Shown here: piece by piece, positions 11,754 to 26,700 of the stretch
Layout: each line of letters starts with the position of its first letter
How positions within the stretch are numbered: position 1 is the stretch's first letter
Position numbers and translations under genes: made by a program
The notes under the pieces: generated by a model
Told to the model about the DNA's origin: nothing
Database searches by the model: none
What the model saw: the letters and a program-made list of their open reading frames with translations, nothing else
Assembly (NCBI GenBank): GCA_963513935.1
Contig: OY740773.1
Span: forward strand, 98,689,291 to 98,753,290
DNA: 64,000 bases
Source: Aphrophora alni
Taxonomy: Eukaryota > Arthropoda > Insecta > Hemiptera > Aphrophoridae
Direction of reading: 5' to 3'

Positions 11754-14700
11754 CTAGAATAATAATAGAAAATATGTAAGTTGTTTCAACTACTTGCTAC
11801 AACAAATTAAGAATATAACAACTTTGCAATTTTATAATGATTTAAACTAATGTTTTTTTCCCCTATTGTACAATTTTATTATTCACAGATGTTTTCAGCT
11901 GATCAGCTTTATAAATTTATTAGTTAATTTCGAGGTTATAATCATATTATTGTGCAAAACCTTTGCACAATATCAACTAATCCTAAATACTGACTATCAT
12001 AATAGGTCAAGTGACTTGGAACCTAGAATGATCATTCTTTTCCCCAGTGTATTTAGTCAATTTAAAAAATTTAACAATTTTCAAGATGAATGACCAAAGA
12101 TAACCTTACATTTAGTTTAGATTTTATATGGATACCTAGGAGACACAGGCTTACCTTGGAAAGTGGTCCTTGGTGTTATTGTATCTAGTCTAAAATACTA
12201 TTCTATGTTTGTTTAAATTAGTTATCATATATAATTATGATTTATTTTTTATATACATTGTTTAAGCAATGTTTTAATCTCAACTCTTCATGTTGTTAAG
12301 CTGTTTGAATTATAAAAGGTTTGGAAGTCTTCTAATTAAAGTTTAGTTATATTTATTACAAACAAATAATTCAAGGATAAAATAAAGCAAAAGCTTAAAG
12401 TTTCAAATATTTTAATAATATAAATGAGCTACAATTGTTTCGCCTTGCGGCATCATCGGGCAATAGTTTTTCCTTTTTACCTATAATGTGCTTAAAAGTT
12501 CATTAATCAGTTACAGTAGGTTATGGGCCCAGATAATGCTATTTATTTTAGGATTATTGTTTAGAGGTTAAATATGTTTTTTTTCCCTTTTCATTAATTT
12601 ATAGTAGCCTAAACAAAGTTATCAAAAACAATTGATTTATCAAAACACATTAAACCTTTAGGAAATGAGTCAGATTGGCCTATATGAAAAAGAAAATTGA
12701 GAGATTTGTTAGATTATCACGAAGGAGCTCTAGATGTCATTGATAAGAACTTAGTGAAACCTGAACCACTAAAAGAAGATGATACGGCAACAGAAATCAA
12801 GAAGCACAAAGAGATTTTAGAATTGTACCGTAAGGCAAACTGCTATGCTAAATCAATGACTACAAGCTTAGTGACAGACAAAGTTTACCAGAAGATAATG
12901 GACCAAGAAACTGCCAGTGATGCATGGGACATGCTTAAAGTAAACTTTGAAGTGACAGTAAAAGATCAATTTGTTCAAGGTATGTTCTGAATTTTTTAGT
13001 TTTAGTTGGTCTCAAGGACAAGATGTTTCATCCCCACGTAGCCAAACTAAAAAACTTATGGAATGAACTGAACAATAGGTTAAAGATGAAAGGTGAAAGT
13101 CAGATCTATTCATAGTTTGCAAAACTTTACAAATCTTACCAAAGGAGTTCCAGAATATTCAATCTAGTTGGATGATTTTAACCAAAGATAAAGTAGCAAG
13201 AAATTTGATGAAATGAAAAGTCAACTATGCATGTTCGCAAGAAACTTTCTCAATAGTAAAAATGAAGGACAGTTTGAACCTGTTCAAGCAACCTTAACAG
13301 CTAAAGTAAATTATAGAGCTAGACAACTTACTCAGAAGACTGATACCAAAAGTAAAACTAAGCATTACAAAAACAAAGGTAGGGAGAATGACTTATGTAA
13401 TTACTGTAAGAAGAAAGGACATTGGTTAAAAAACTGTCAGAGTTGGAATGCTGATGGAAAACCTAATAAAATTAGAGTGAGTCAAGCCAAGTCAAGTACA
13501 AATCTTGTTAGTAATCAAATGATGACTGTCAATGAAGAGGCCTATGTTTGTGAACAAAATCCAACAGTTTGTTGGACTGATAAAGGAGCAACTAAACATG
13601 TTACTAATTGTCTGGACTATTTCATAGAATTTGAGAAGTTTACAGATTCTCACGGTATCAAAGCTGCAGGTAAAGAGACACTAAAAGCTCTAGGAAAAGG
13701 TAGCAAGGAATTGTCGAATGGATACAAACTGATAGATTTATGGTATGTACCTGAAGTAAGCAAAAATTTATTTTCTACATTATCTGCACAGGACAGAAAT
13801 TCAAACAGTAAGTTTAACTCTACCGCAACAGAATGTTAATTGAAGATCAACAATAACATTGTTTTACGAGGAACAAGAAAAGTCAATGGTTCTTTGTATA
13901 AAGCAGACATACATCCAGTTTTTCCTAAAGAACAAGTAGAAGTTAACCCTCCATCCGGTAATGTTAAGTTTCTTTGTTTGTTTAAAAATTAATTAAATAT
14001 ATTATTTGTATACAAAACCTAACTTATAAGATATCATTTTTCTCAGAAAGATGCATAGAATTCATTTATGTAATAAAAATAATAAAATTTGAAACGGTTT
14101 TGGAGTAAGTATGTTACATGTCAAAAACGAAGTTACCAATTTTCAGGAAAAACCTGTATATTCCAAAATCAATAGCTTACTACCTATTTCTAAGATATAC
14201 ACAATTTTTGTGTATTATTTGTGAATATATTTAGGGGGAAAATAATAATATGTTACATTTTATAAATAAAAACAACGATTTTGACAAAATAGTGATACTT
14301 TGAGGTTAGGTTTGTAACCTCCACAATTTAGCCTCACTAGTAACAATCTGAAGATAGGCCAAAGACAAAATCAATAGTTTTACTAAGAAAATAAAAATAT
14401 ATACTTTACAAAGAATAACACACATATTCACTTTTATAATCATATAAAACACTAAATATAAGAAAATAGGCATATTGGCTAGACTTAAAATTTTGGCCGA
14501 GGTTATCCCAAATATGAACCGTTCAAAAACTAAACTATCATTCAAAAACATAAACTTTAGATATAAAAACACATATATTGTAACTTGTATACACAATTTG
14601 TATACACAAACCTTCAAAATAACAAATATCTAACCCCAAAACAATATGGGCTACGTCATTTGTTACAGTTTTTAAGTTGCACATTTGCCTATGTTCCGAG

Positions 14701-17700
14701 ATAAAAAAAAAGTGTTCCAAGAGTACAAAGTAAGTATCAAGTGCTACCAACTTATAGAATGGAATTTCCCCTACAACATACTGTAAAGAAAACTAATTTT
14801 AAAAACAGAGAGATATGAGATTCGTGTTTTTGTAAAGCGCATCGAATGCCAAATGAATTTCGTGTCGTCAGGTTTGTTCTATGTTCAAGTACGAATATCT
14901 CTGGATCTGTTAAACGTAGAATAATTTGTAATCTACGGTTAGAAAGAGAAACATGTGATCTATAGAACAGTGTTTTAGTTGACTTAAACAACAGAAAAAT
15001 AGAGTTGTAATGATATCGGGAAAATGGCTTTGTGTTTTACGGAAAGGCGCAGAGTTTAAATTTACGATTTTACGCTACAAAAATATGTGAACTTCACCAA
15101 TTTTTGGAATATTATTTATAATGTTTTGTGGTATTTTTTTTGCATGATTATGCATCTACGGAACATTAGCTTTCCAACGGTATTTTTTTTATGGCGATAG
15201 TACGATTCTAAGTGGACGAAATGTTGAATTGCAAAATATGTGTTTTAATTGAACTGTCTGTCGTTCATAGTACACGGCGTGGACACTTACCGGATCTAAG
15301 GTTAATGTTCTAGAAGACAAGGCTACATTACAGTTGTATCTTGAGAGATGGGGTCATCAAGACAAGCGTTATGTAAAAGAAATGCTGAAAAAGGAGTTCA
15401 CTGTAAAGCTTCCTCTATAGATAGAAGCTTGTGAACCTTGCTTTTATAGTAAAGCTCACAGATATTTGGTATTGTTTAAAGACAGCTATACAAAGTTTAG
15501 ATATGGATTTTTGATGAAAGAAAAATCAGAAGTAAAAAATATACTAGTAAAAGTTATCCAACATACAAAGACATTAGGCTATAAAAATTCTATTATGTGA
15601 TAGCGGAGGTGAATTTTACAACAAAGAAGTAAGAGAAATCTTAAATAAAGAAGGGATTGTTCAAAGATTGATAGCACCTACAGTAGAGCAATCAGTAGAG
15701 TATAAAAAGATGACTGAATTGTTTTAAAGTGAACAGTGTATACGAAATATTTCAGAACTTTAGTGTTTTTGTGTGCCTTTTCTTACTTGCGTACTATTAG
15801 CTAATACCAAGGACTACTTTTCAAGGTAAGCCTGTATCTCCTATTCATAAAAAATCTAAACTAATTAAACTTTGATTATTGCATTTAGCAATCTTTTCCC
15901 CGCTGTATTTTATTAATTAAAAAAATTAACGATATTAGAGACTAATGATAAAAGATAACTTACATTTAGATTGTTGCAACTAGCGAGTCGCATCTGTGCA
16001 AGCTGGGAGGCAGGTGTTAAGCTACTTGTACTGCCAAACGGACTCATCATTGTTGACATGGCTCGTTTTAATTTGTTTGGTGTTTTATTGAAGCTGAATG
16101 CTCTGCCAACTTTCATTCTCGTACGAGCTGCAATTCTGTAACAAAAAGTGGTTTAACCAAATCTGTTATAAACAAATAATAAAAAGAAAATAACAGAATG
16201 GTAATCACAGCATTTTTACACAAAGTTAACCAACATTACTCAATTAGAGCAATTCCTTAACTGAAAAATTCCTCAAATTTAGTTATATTCTACGAAGTGA
16301 AACGGTTTGGCGAGAGCCAAAAGTTTCAAGTCAATTTAAAGCAGTTTAAATTCCCGCGATAAAACCATGTAGAGAGGAGGCGAGGTGGGGCGATGAGGTC
16401 ACGCCAGCCCAGGTGCAAATCTACAGGCTCAAGCGTGAAAAGTTACTTTGCCTCGTTTCTTATTCTATTAAAATACTAAATTATTAATATAAATAAATAT
16501 TCAGTAGAATCAACCGATCAATAATATCAACAAATAAATTTAGAATCATTTAAAACAAAAAAGTTATTCAAGTTTTTATAGGGGCTCAAAAACCTAAAAT
16601 TTGGAAAAAAAGTTAAATTCAAAATTCAAAAAACGTAGTCATAACTAAGAGGGGAACTAACAATAATCACAAATAAAAAATATGAAATAATAATAATAAA
16701 CAGGTGAGAATGGACTTAGAAAGTCATTCTTGGGGAGTTTTTTGGAATTTCTGAGTTGAAGGGGGGATTAATTAAAAAATAATAATAAGTACAATTGAAG
16801 AGACCACAATAGGGCACAATAATATGTACTTAGATTCAAATTTGAAATTAAAATAAGGGAGATATAATAATTACAAAAAGTAAAACTTTAAAGCCCAAAA
16901 GCGGTTAAATTTAAAGTTAAAGGGGAGAAATAACAATGTAATTATATATGTCTAGTGTGTAAAAGTGTAAAACATCAAAGCAGAAATGATAATACATAAT
17001 GGGGGGGTTTTTATGAACTAAAAACACGACGATAAAAACTTTGGAACTTCAAGGACGTATAACTCGAGAACCAAGCGAGCTACGTGAAAAGTACTAACAG
17101 ATTTTTTCGTCATAGTAGAAGAGGAACAAAATTTCGTCAAAAGAATTTTGAGAAAGGACTTATCTCAAAATTTCAAAAGAAGAAAATCCGAATTTCGGGA
17201 AAAGGGCGATAACTCGCGAACGAAGCGCACTAGAACGACGAATCAAGTTCCACAAGATGGAGAGGAAGAGGAATCCGAAAGGAACTTGATAATCGGACCG
17301 GGCGTTCGAAAGTTATAGCGAGTTGAACCAAAAAATGTCAAAAGTTGAAATTTTCAGGAAAAATCATGTAGAGCGGCGCGCGCAACCCACAGCGAGAGTT
17401 TGGAGACTGGACTTTGCAATGCCAACATGGATCACAAATAACACTAAATAATAAATACAATAAATTATTATTTAAAAGATGTTTTAATAAGGAATAAAGG
17501 AAGAAAACTATTCAGTAGTCAAAAACTATGATTAGTAAAATATATAGTGTGAAAATTTCAGACCAAAAGGGCCTGAAAACACGTAAAAGGAAGGAAAAAC
17601 TTTTCTCTCCGAAAGGGAGTAAAATTGGCTCCAGGTTGAGGGAGAATTCCCACAGAAAGGGAAACCATCATTTATCCGTCGAAAGACGGGTACTTTTGTT

Positions 17701-20700
17701 TTGGAATCGACGCGAGGAAGACGTATCTTTGGCAGCAGACTCCGAGCTGAGAGGACACTACAACTGTCACTCTACTTAATTGGACTTAGAATAATTTCTA
17801 CTCATTTCGAACTTCAAGGCAACTTAGCAGAATTCGAGACCAGCATTCAACTACCTTGCAGTTTACAGAATCTGGACTGAAGACATCATATCAGCATCAG
17901 CTAAATTAAACAACAAATTCCAAAACCAACGAGAACTTCTAATAAAGTGTGAAGGTATCATATACTTAAGGAATAATTCGCAAATATTAACTTCATTTCA
18001 ATTATAACGTCATTAGGGGAATTATTAAAAATTAAATTCATTTTTATAAATTTCTGCTTTGGTGTTATAGATAATTAATAATTAAATACGACTTTTTCAG
18101 TACAGGAAAAACTGTCTGTGGTTCTGTCTGAAAAGTCTAGCGTTTTTTATTTTTGTTTAGAATATAGAAAATATCCTCTTTGTATTATTGTCAAATATTT
18201 AAATTGTTTTGTTGTTGTTTAATCAACTTTGTTATAATATAAAATTTGAAATTGCTTTTTTAACTGTGCTGAAAAGAAAAGATTATATACATAATTCATT
18301 TCTAAATTTTGTTGTGTTTTCTATATATATCCATTCTGTACATGCTGATAACCTTGTCTAATATAAATATTATATGTGTGCTCTGGAAATATAATTTGAA
18401 ATTTTTTAAAAGTTATTATCAGAACTTAAGAGCCGATTTCTCCCAAAAGGCACTTCCCCAGAGAGAGAGTGTTATTTTAAATAAAGAGTCAAATAATCGA
18501 GCATTGAGATAAAATTCAGAGAATTTTGCGTAGATTAAAAATTGGTAAGTTTATGAGGACAAGCTCATACTTACTAGAGCCAAGTTTTGCAATATCTTTG
18601 ATTGCATAAAAGGTAAAAGTGAGCATCTTGGCCTTGCCCGCGTTAGTTCCTAGCTGAAAGGTGATTCGCCTTACGGTGGTGAGTGTACAGCGAGTTTAAG
18701 AGTCCGCGGTAAGTGGCGTTCCAAAAAGGGAACGAAAAAACTCTAAAATCGACACGGAGTGAATGTGGCAAGAAGCGTTCCAACGTGGGGCACGAATTCG
18801 CAACCGAACGAGCTGGACGAACGTGGCAGAAGGTCATTTTATAAGACTTTAAAATAAAAGAATTTATTTTTAAACATAGTCTCCATTTAGCTAAATACAC
18901 AACAGTTTATCCAATAGTTTTCCACTTTCTTAGTCTTCTAAAAAATATGATTTCTTTAACTCTGCAAATTAGACGTTTGCTTAAACGATAAAATTCTCGT
19001 TTGGTACGAATCTTTTTCCCCATGCAATTTTTTCATGTTTGAAAGAAAAACAAGTTGCAAGGGGCCTAATAAAAAGTTTTAATTTGCTATGGATAATGTA
19101 GAAGCAGGTGCACTGTTGTGGCGGAAGAAAATTTTTCCATACAAAGTGGGGTCACTTTTCTATCAATCCACCGTAAAGATTCAATAAAAATGCATATTAC
19201 TGTCTCTATGATCGTATGCCCTCTAACAGGTAGTTGATGAAAATTACATCATGCGAGTCCCAGAAAATTGTGGATAAAATTCTTTCACGCCGATGGAACC
19301 ATTTTTGCATTTTTCACAACACCTTCAGACCACTTTTTAAAATCTCAAAATGGATTTATTTGCAAAAAACTCAATATCGATTGTTTATACTCATATACGT
19401 TAGAAAGTGAAATAACTAAAAGGTATTTGTCAGATGAATTGCAACTGACAGAGAGCAAGGAATATTTGAAGGTCCTGTAACTCCAAACCTACTTTAAACA
19501 TATTTATTAAAAGTCCTCTAAATCTTCCTGACTTAAGTTTAAGGAATCATTAACCATTTTAATTAAGAGAAACAATTAAAAGTCAAACTTAAAAAACCTC
19601 CCTAAAACTACAACTACATCTAAGATATTCCATATAGATATAGAATATTAATGAAGATCTTTTAAAATTTTAATTTGGTACAATAAATATATTTTTGCTT
19701 ACTTGAAAGCTTTTCCCAACGTGCCTAATCCAACATCACTGGTTTCAATATCTAACTGTTGGGGGTCAAGAGATGCCAAAAAAATTTCCTGTAAGAAAGA
19801 ACAAAAACAGATTTATCGTCTATAAAATATTTGATAAAGCACAATATTCAATAATAACACTTTATTTAACCATTTAATTTTTTAAACATTTTCTGCCTCT
19901 GGATTTTAAATTTGTAAACATACAAAACATTATCATTCCATACAAGATCCTTGTTTACGAGTCAATATAATTTACTATAAAGTTATATAGCCACCAATTG
20001 AATATGCATATTTCACAAAATTGAAAATTAACAAAACTGTAAGACCACATTAAAGGACCTCTTATGGTTTCACGGTGCTGAACAGTTTTCAGAACAGGTG
20101 CTGAATTAAGATAGTATTGACGTATTAAATTTCCTTGGGTTGTTATGTCAGACTTACATCTTTTCCATTAAAGACAATTTGCAATAGGGTTACAACAAAA
20201 TTCGAACCCACATTTACACTGTCTGTTGTGTAACAATTAAAGAAACAGCTAACAATGACCCTAAAATGCTTTGGGTGCGTTTTGAAAATCTCTTTACCAT
20301 GTCCCACAAAAACCAAGTGATTATTGTATTGGGTATATTGAAGACAATGCAGATTCGATAGGCTCGCTAGGACAGAATCTAGATTCGTAACCCTTCACCA
20401 GGTTTGCTGCTCACAGCGAGCAGATGAACTAGTACTAAAGCGACTAAAAATTTTTTTTTTTTTCAAATCAACATTTATCCTATTAAAAATTATTGTATCG
20501 TGATAATGTTTATACTGTTTTAAAGCTAATGTTGTATAGATTCATCCAACAAAAATTTCATAAAAGTTGACAATTATATTTAATAAATTGGTAAAATTTG
20601 TGTATTACACACAATCAAGTTTCGCGGCAAACTGAAATTCAATTTATGGCATCCACACGTCTAATTTTTACAAGCCGATATAACTGTCTAACAACTTTCA

Positions 20701-23700
20701 AATTATACTATTTTATAGTATTTTTCTTCTTCTTTCTAACCGTGTCTTCCAAATTATTCTAACTGTAATAGTTTTGGATAAAATTAAAACCAAATCAAGA
20801 ATTGTGTATGATTTATTCATCTAAAATATTTTTATTTTTATTTTTTCAATTTAATGTTTAGCCTAGTAAACACATGTTATCGTAATAAACAATATACTGT
20901 TGAAATTGCTATCTTTGAAGCTTTCATATTCATTCAACAGATTGTGCCAAAAGCGAAACTAGAAATTAAAAAATTCGATTAAGTTGGTCTATTTTCCCGG
21001 TAGAGAGAGTAACACGCGGCAACTGATTATATCAGGAAATATCGTTATATTTTTTCTAAATGTTAATACTCAGCCAAATACTACAAGTTGACAACATTTC
21101 ATAGATTTTTTTCATCTTCTTTAGAACTACATATTTGAAATTCTTATATCTGTGATAGTTTATGAAAAATATACATTCTACAAAGTCTTGACCAAAATTA
21201 ACCGGAGCAGTTTGTAATGTCTTCCTATCTTTAGCAAATTGTGAAAAACGATGTGCACGCACCCAGCTACACGTACGCCTCAGTCGTCTCTTAGTTTAGT
21301 TGAGCAACTAAAGCGAATCAATTAACGTCAACGTTTATTCATCAACGAATCAACATATGTTTCTGCTGTAGCCTACTATTTTACTGTTTGTTTTTTACTA
21401 AATCTAAAACTGTATAAAACAAAACAATGTATCGCTAGACAATGTTTGTAAATTAGAGAGTAACATTGATGTTTCCTCTCCTCAAGGCGAGTAATAGACT
21501 CGTCCGATTCTAAGAAACAGGCTACAGTCGATTGATGACTAGATCCTTCTCACTGAACACGTGCACACTGAACAAAGACGCTTGGTCTTCTGTTCTATCT
21601 GGCAGGTTAATGTTAGCAGTTTTTTTTAACAGTTAATCACGCTCAATGTTAACAGATGTTGACGTTGACCGTTGTTAGCATTAATGCCCACCACTAACTT
21701 GCATTATTTTCGTTACCGGTAAATACCCTGATACTAGTTGTTTTTTCAATACTTTTTCTGTACTGGGAAGATATTATTATTAGTCTAATGGTAGATTTTT
21801 AAAACAAACACAAAAAGTAACTAAAATTCATAATAAGACTTACAAAATCTGGTCGACAAACTGTGTTTGCTAATTGGCGACACAATAATCTCAGAAACAC
21901 CATCTTATCAGTTTCTTCTTCTGCGATGGTAAAGGAATAAAGCTTTTCCTTCAATTCTTGGTTACTTTTACACATCAATGCAAATACCTTATGACAATCT
22001 GAAATATACAAAATTTGTAATATTTTCTTTTGTAAATCTGACTATATTTCTTTGTTTTTATATTATTATTATTGAGGTGTTATTTTAGTGGACTACATGA
22101 TATTTGTTATTATACATATCATTGATGTTGCAATTAACATTTATAGAAGTTATCAGATTGAATGTTAGTGTACATATAAATAATAACATTATATCTGATA
22201 CAGAATAAATAAAAATGATAAAATATCCTGTATAACCTGAAAAAAAAAATTAAAAAATTTGTTCTTTAGTAAATATCCTCTTTAATGTGGAATTTTGGTT
22301 TTGGCTATTGTAAGAATTTTTGATTCCCTACATAATAACTCCAAATTTTATTCATATATATATTTTTTCATTACACAAGTAAATTCTATGCACCTTTCCT
22401 AAAAAAAGATGTAAAGAAGTTGTATTTTTACATATCATTACTATTTTTGACGATTTTTTTCCAAATTAGGCCTAACTTTTTACCTCATTTTGATACCTAA
22501 TAAACTTACTACAAAACCGTAACAGATAGCATTTTTTTTAATGACAGATAAATTCTATGCATATTTCTGAGAAAAATGATGTCTTAAAACATAGATTTTG
22601 CAAAAATCACTATCTCTTTATGATTTTGTTAATGAAATTTTGCACAGGCTGATCGAGGGTTAAAGAAGCATAAAACATTATTTATAATAACAAAGCAAAA
22701 TAGATGTAAATTAATTGTATCGAAACGTTCAAAAAATGCAAATGTAAACTCACCATCAGTTTCCTTAATATCAATAACCCTTTTTATATGAGATAACGGT
22801 ATCATTCGAACATGTTTAAAAGGTTTACAGTTGCTTAATTTTGCTGTACCACTTGTAGAATCTCTTGGACTTTTTAATGAGTTAAATGCCTTAGAACGTT
22901 TCTTGCAAACCTGAAAATGAAAAAGATATTTTTATTTCTACTTTTCCACATGTGCACAGTATAAGGTAAGTTATGGGTCAATAAATCTATGTTGAAGTTC
23001 CCTCCCCAAGTCCAAAAAAATGTTTTTTTTTTGTTTTTTTTTAAATTATGTTTGTCTGCCATATGTGCACTGCTTTAAAGCAAAAACATGTGGACCAATT
23101 TTAATAAAACGTCGTATGTGGACATATTGAGGCCATATTTCATGATTAATTTTTTTTTGTAATAACTCAAACATTTGGTAGCCACCATGAGAAAAAACAT
23201 AAAACAATAAATTTCTAAAAATTGACCAACGATTTTGATCAAATTTAGTTCAAGTGTAGCTGTAAAGACTTAAACATAGCATATTGGTCACCATCTATCC
23301 AAAAAATGTAGGCTTGTGAATTATTGGTAAAAAAGTAAATTGAAGTTTGAAGATTAATGATCCAAACCCATATACAAAATCGCAAGTCAAAACATAATAC
23401 TATTAAGGGATAATTCTAAATAAAATAATAATAATAATAAAAGAAATTTGACATTCATCATTAAAAGCTCTATTTTAATCAAATATAACTTCTACTATGC
23501 CGTGTTTATAGCACAAGCAAAGTAAGTGGCACTTATTTAAATTTATAAGATTAATTTAGTTAAAGATGTATATAAACACACACAAAATACAACAAACTAT
23601 TAATATAATTACTCTGGCAAACTGAATTTTGTAATCCAGTTGGTAAACATATAATTTGAATTATTTTGAATCTATTTATTCCAAACCAATAATAAAAATG

Positions 23701-26700
23701 TATACCATACAATTATAATTAATTTCCTAAATACCAACCTCCACAATATCTGAAAACAGGAAAAAAGCTAAGGAATCTCCTCTGCCGCTAAGACCATCAG
23801 TAAGTTCTATCATATCACAGCGAGTTATAAAGTTCCGATGTGAAGACACTAAATGTGGCTGTAACAATATTCATAAAATTAATCAAAATAAATATTAAAA
23901 AAAAAAAACTGTAATGGCATAGTTTAGGATAGTGAGATAAAATAGAGTCTACATGGAGAGCCTAGGAGTTAAAGCTGGAGAGTCTAAGTTAAACAAACAA
24001 AGGAAAATTATGTAAATAAAAAACATAGAGATAAACTTTTAGGTTCATTTATTAAAAACTAAAAAACAATTAAATAGCAATCATTGTAATACTTTCTTTG
24101 CAGATGGGTAATGTTTTATCAATTCACTATGAAATTGATCTAATAAAGAAGCATATTACTGCTCTGTGATTGGTTTTCCCATTAGTCGCTATTGATGAAG
24201 ATTATGCTATACAAATACCATAAAATTGTCAACAAAACCTTTCTAGCTGATGCCTCCTTTTCTGTCTTCTTTGGAGCATATTTGTCTGGAGAAATCCACT
24301 GTTTCCCTGGACTTTTATTTTTGGAATACAGTAATAGATCCATGTTCACCAATAGTTACATAATACCTCAAAAAATCACTTGGACTGTGCTTGAATATAC
24401 ATCTAAACACTGCTTTGAAAATAGTCTTACTAAATATAATATCTTGGTCTGTTTTAATTACACAAAATTTAATTCAAATGAGTTACTAAATTGCTGAAAC
24501 AGTATCAATAACAGGTATTCAAGTCATTGTTGAGGTTGGTGCAAGAAGTCTTCTTGAAAACATCCTTTTATACAGTAAGGACCTTGGAATTTTTATCTTG
24601 GAATGGAAACATTAAAATGGTATAAATAGTAAGTATCAAAAAAGTTTGTGGTTTGTGGAAAGGAACACAACTGCAATCATTTAAGATTGAATCGTGTAAA
24701 ACTCTGCACACTTATTGGCTTATAACTTTTATTTGATCAATTATACTATCTCTTCAAAATTCAAACTTACACTACCCAAAGGATCTGCGGCATGCCATTT
24801 TCAATTTTCATGCCAAAAGCTACACAACCCCACTACCCACCACTTGATTGTAATGGGTCATTAATAGGAGAATCAACCATAAATCATGTTCAACTATTAT
24901 GTTACATGCAATATGTTAATTTTTTACTAGCTTTTGCGTTACTTAAAAAACATAATTGCTTAATTTTAAAAATTACTACGAAAAATACAATTTATGTTTG
25001 CTCTGAAAAAATATAAAACTTGAATCAAACAACTTTCAGCTCTTGGTATTTCCATAAGTTGTTAATGCATGCAAATAGGGTTGTTTTGTTGTATAGGTCC
25101 GAACTACAACATTTCTCGTGTTATGATAATCTTTTCTTTGATTAATTACAGAATCTTTAAATCGTCTATTTAAAATTTCCAAAATTAATAACCATGTATT
25201 GACACCAAGATAATAAATATTACAAACATATTTCGGATTAAAATTTGTTTTTCTTAAATACAATTATGTCGTTAACTTACTGGACAGTTATCTATGTCAT
25301 TAAATATATCGAACATGACCATTTGTCCTTCTGTTCTCCTCTTGTCTTCATTAATGTGCGTCATCACTTCACGTATTGAACTCAATGCTGTGTCCAATGC
25401 ACTATGGTCTTGATTACTTTTAGCCGTGTGTTTCAATATATCTGCGTCAGAAAAAGAAATTAAGCGTATAATTTGTACAAACAACTGAAGTCACAAAATA
25501 AGGCTGTTTTGTGTTTGCTAATACATAAAACAACTTAACATCGGATTACCAATCTACACTAAAGTCTAATAATTCGACAAACCTGATAGTCTGGCATATT
25601 GACAACCTTAAAAAATACAGTTGTTATGAGAACCTAATACCATTGTCTGTAAGTTGTTCAGCGTGTAATCAGAGAAATGCTACAACACAGAAAAGATAAA
25701 ACACGGGAACTTATATAAGTGGTAAAAAAGACATCATGATCAAAAGAGACAGATTCACTATCTGTTATAAATAAATATTGAGATTGACTTGTGAGATAAT
25801 ATTAGATAGGAAAAAAAACTCGAACCCAAGATCTCACAAAAATTATATTTACTTATCAAACTAAACTATAACTCATGTTATTGTAGCTTATGTATCACTG
25901 AGGATGGCGACTTTGTCGTTGAAACGTGTTTGATTAAGTAAACGTAATTTTTGTGAGATCTTGTGTTCGAGTTTTTTTTCTATCTACCTATCTATTGTTT
26001 TCTATTAATACATAGCAACTGAAATTCGAATAGTCTTGCAAGTTTTGTATTGGTGCTGTAACCGAAATAAATTAGAAATTATAAATTAGTTTGTGTAATA
26101 TGCAAAAAGAAAGAAAACTTTTCTAATGAGCCCCTCAAAATACTGATCTATTATGGAAGGTCACCAAGTTGTTATTATAGTCCCAAATTATTATAGTCTT
26201 CACCCAAGTTTCATACGAATCCTGTGAGAACCATGGGATCAAAATATCTCTAAAATCTTCTTGACACACAGATAAATCAGTGAACCTTCATTAAGTAAAT
26301 ATTTCACACTTTCATAGAAGGTGTTCTTCTGATAAGTAGAACTGTCACTGGCAATGACTAGTCAACAAACCTAACATACATTTTTTCTAGCCAATGATAA
26401 ATACTATATAGCTTTCGACTTGAAAAATTGGACTAACCTCTTCACCTGTCTATGTCTAGTTAGTTCCTCCCAAAGGAGAATGTAACATTTCTCTCTCTGT
26501 CCAGGTCTCAACGATATTTATTAAAATTTGGTATTCTATAGAGGAGTTCTTGACTATGGAGGAGTCTGATGGATCTAGCAAGGTGACAAATAACCTTGTT
26601 CCCATCTGTAAAACTAGATTCCCATTTTATGGTGACATTGTTCGAAACCATTAATCATATCATTCACCACATTAAAGCAGTTCCCCACTAGCCTAGATTC

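Noticed and set aside
14306..14991. Minus-strand frames of 70-103 codons, hydrophobic
   Set aside because: AT-rich MITE interior; the apparent membrane character follows from base composition.
24192..24497. 101-codon plus frame
   Set aside because: AT-rich intron, opposite to the gene; no domain or flanking exon structure.
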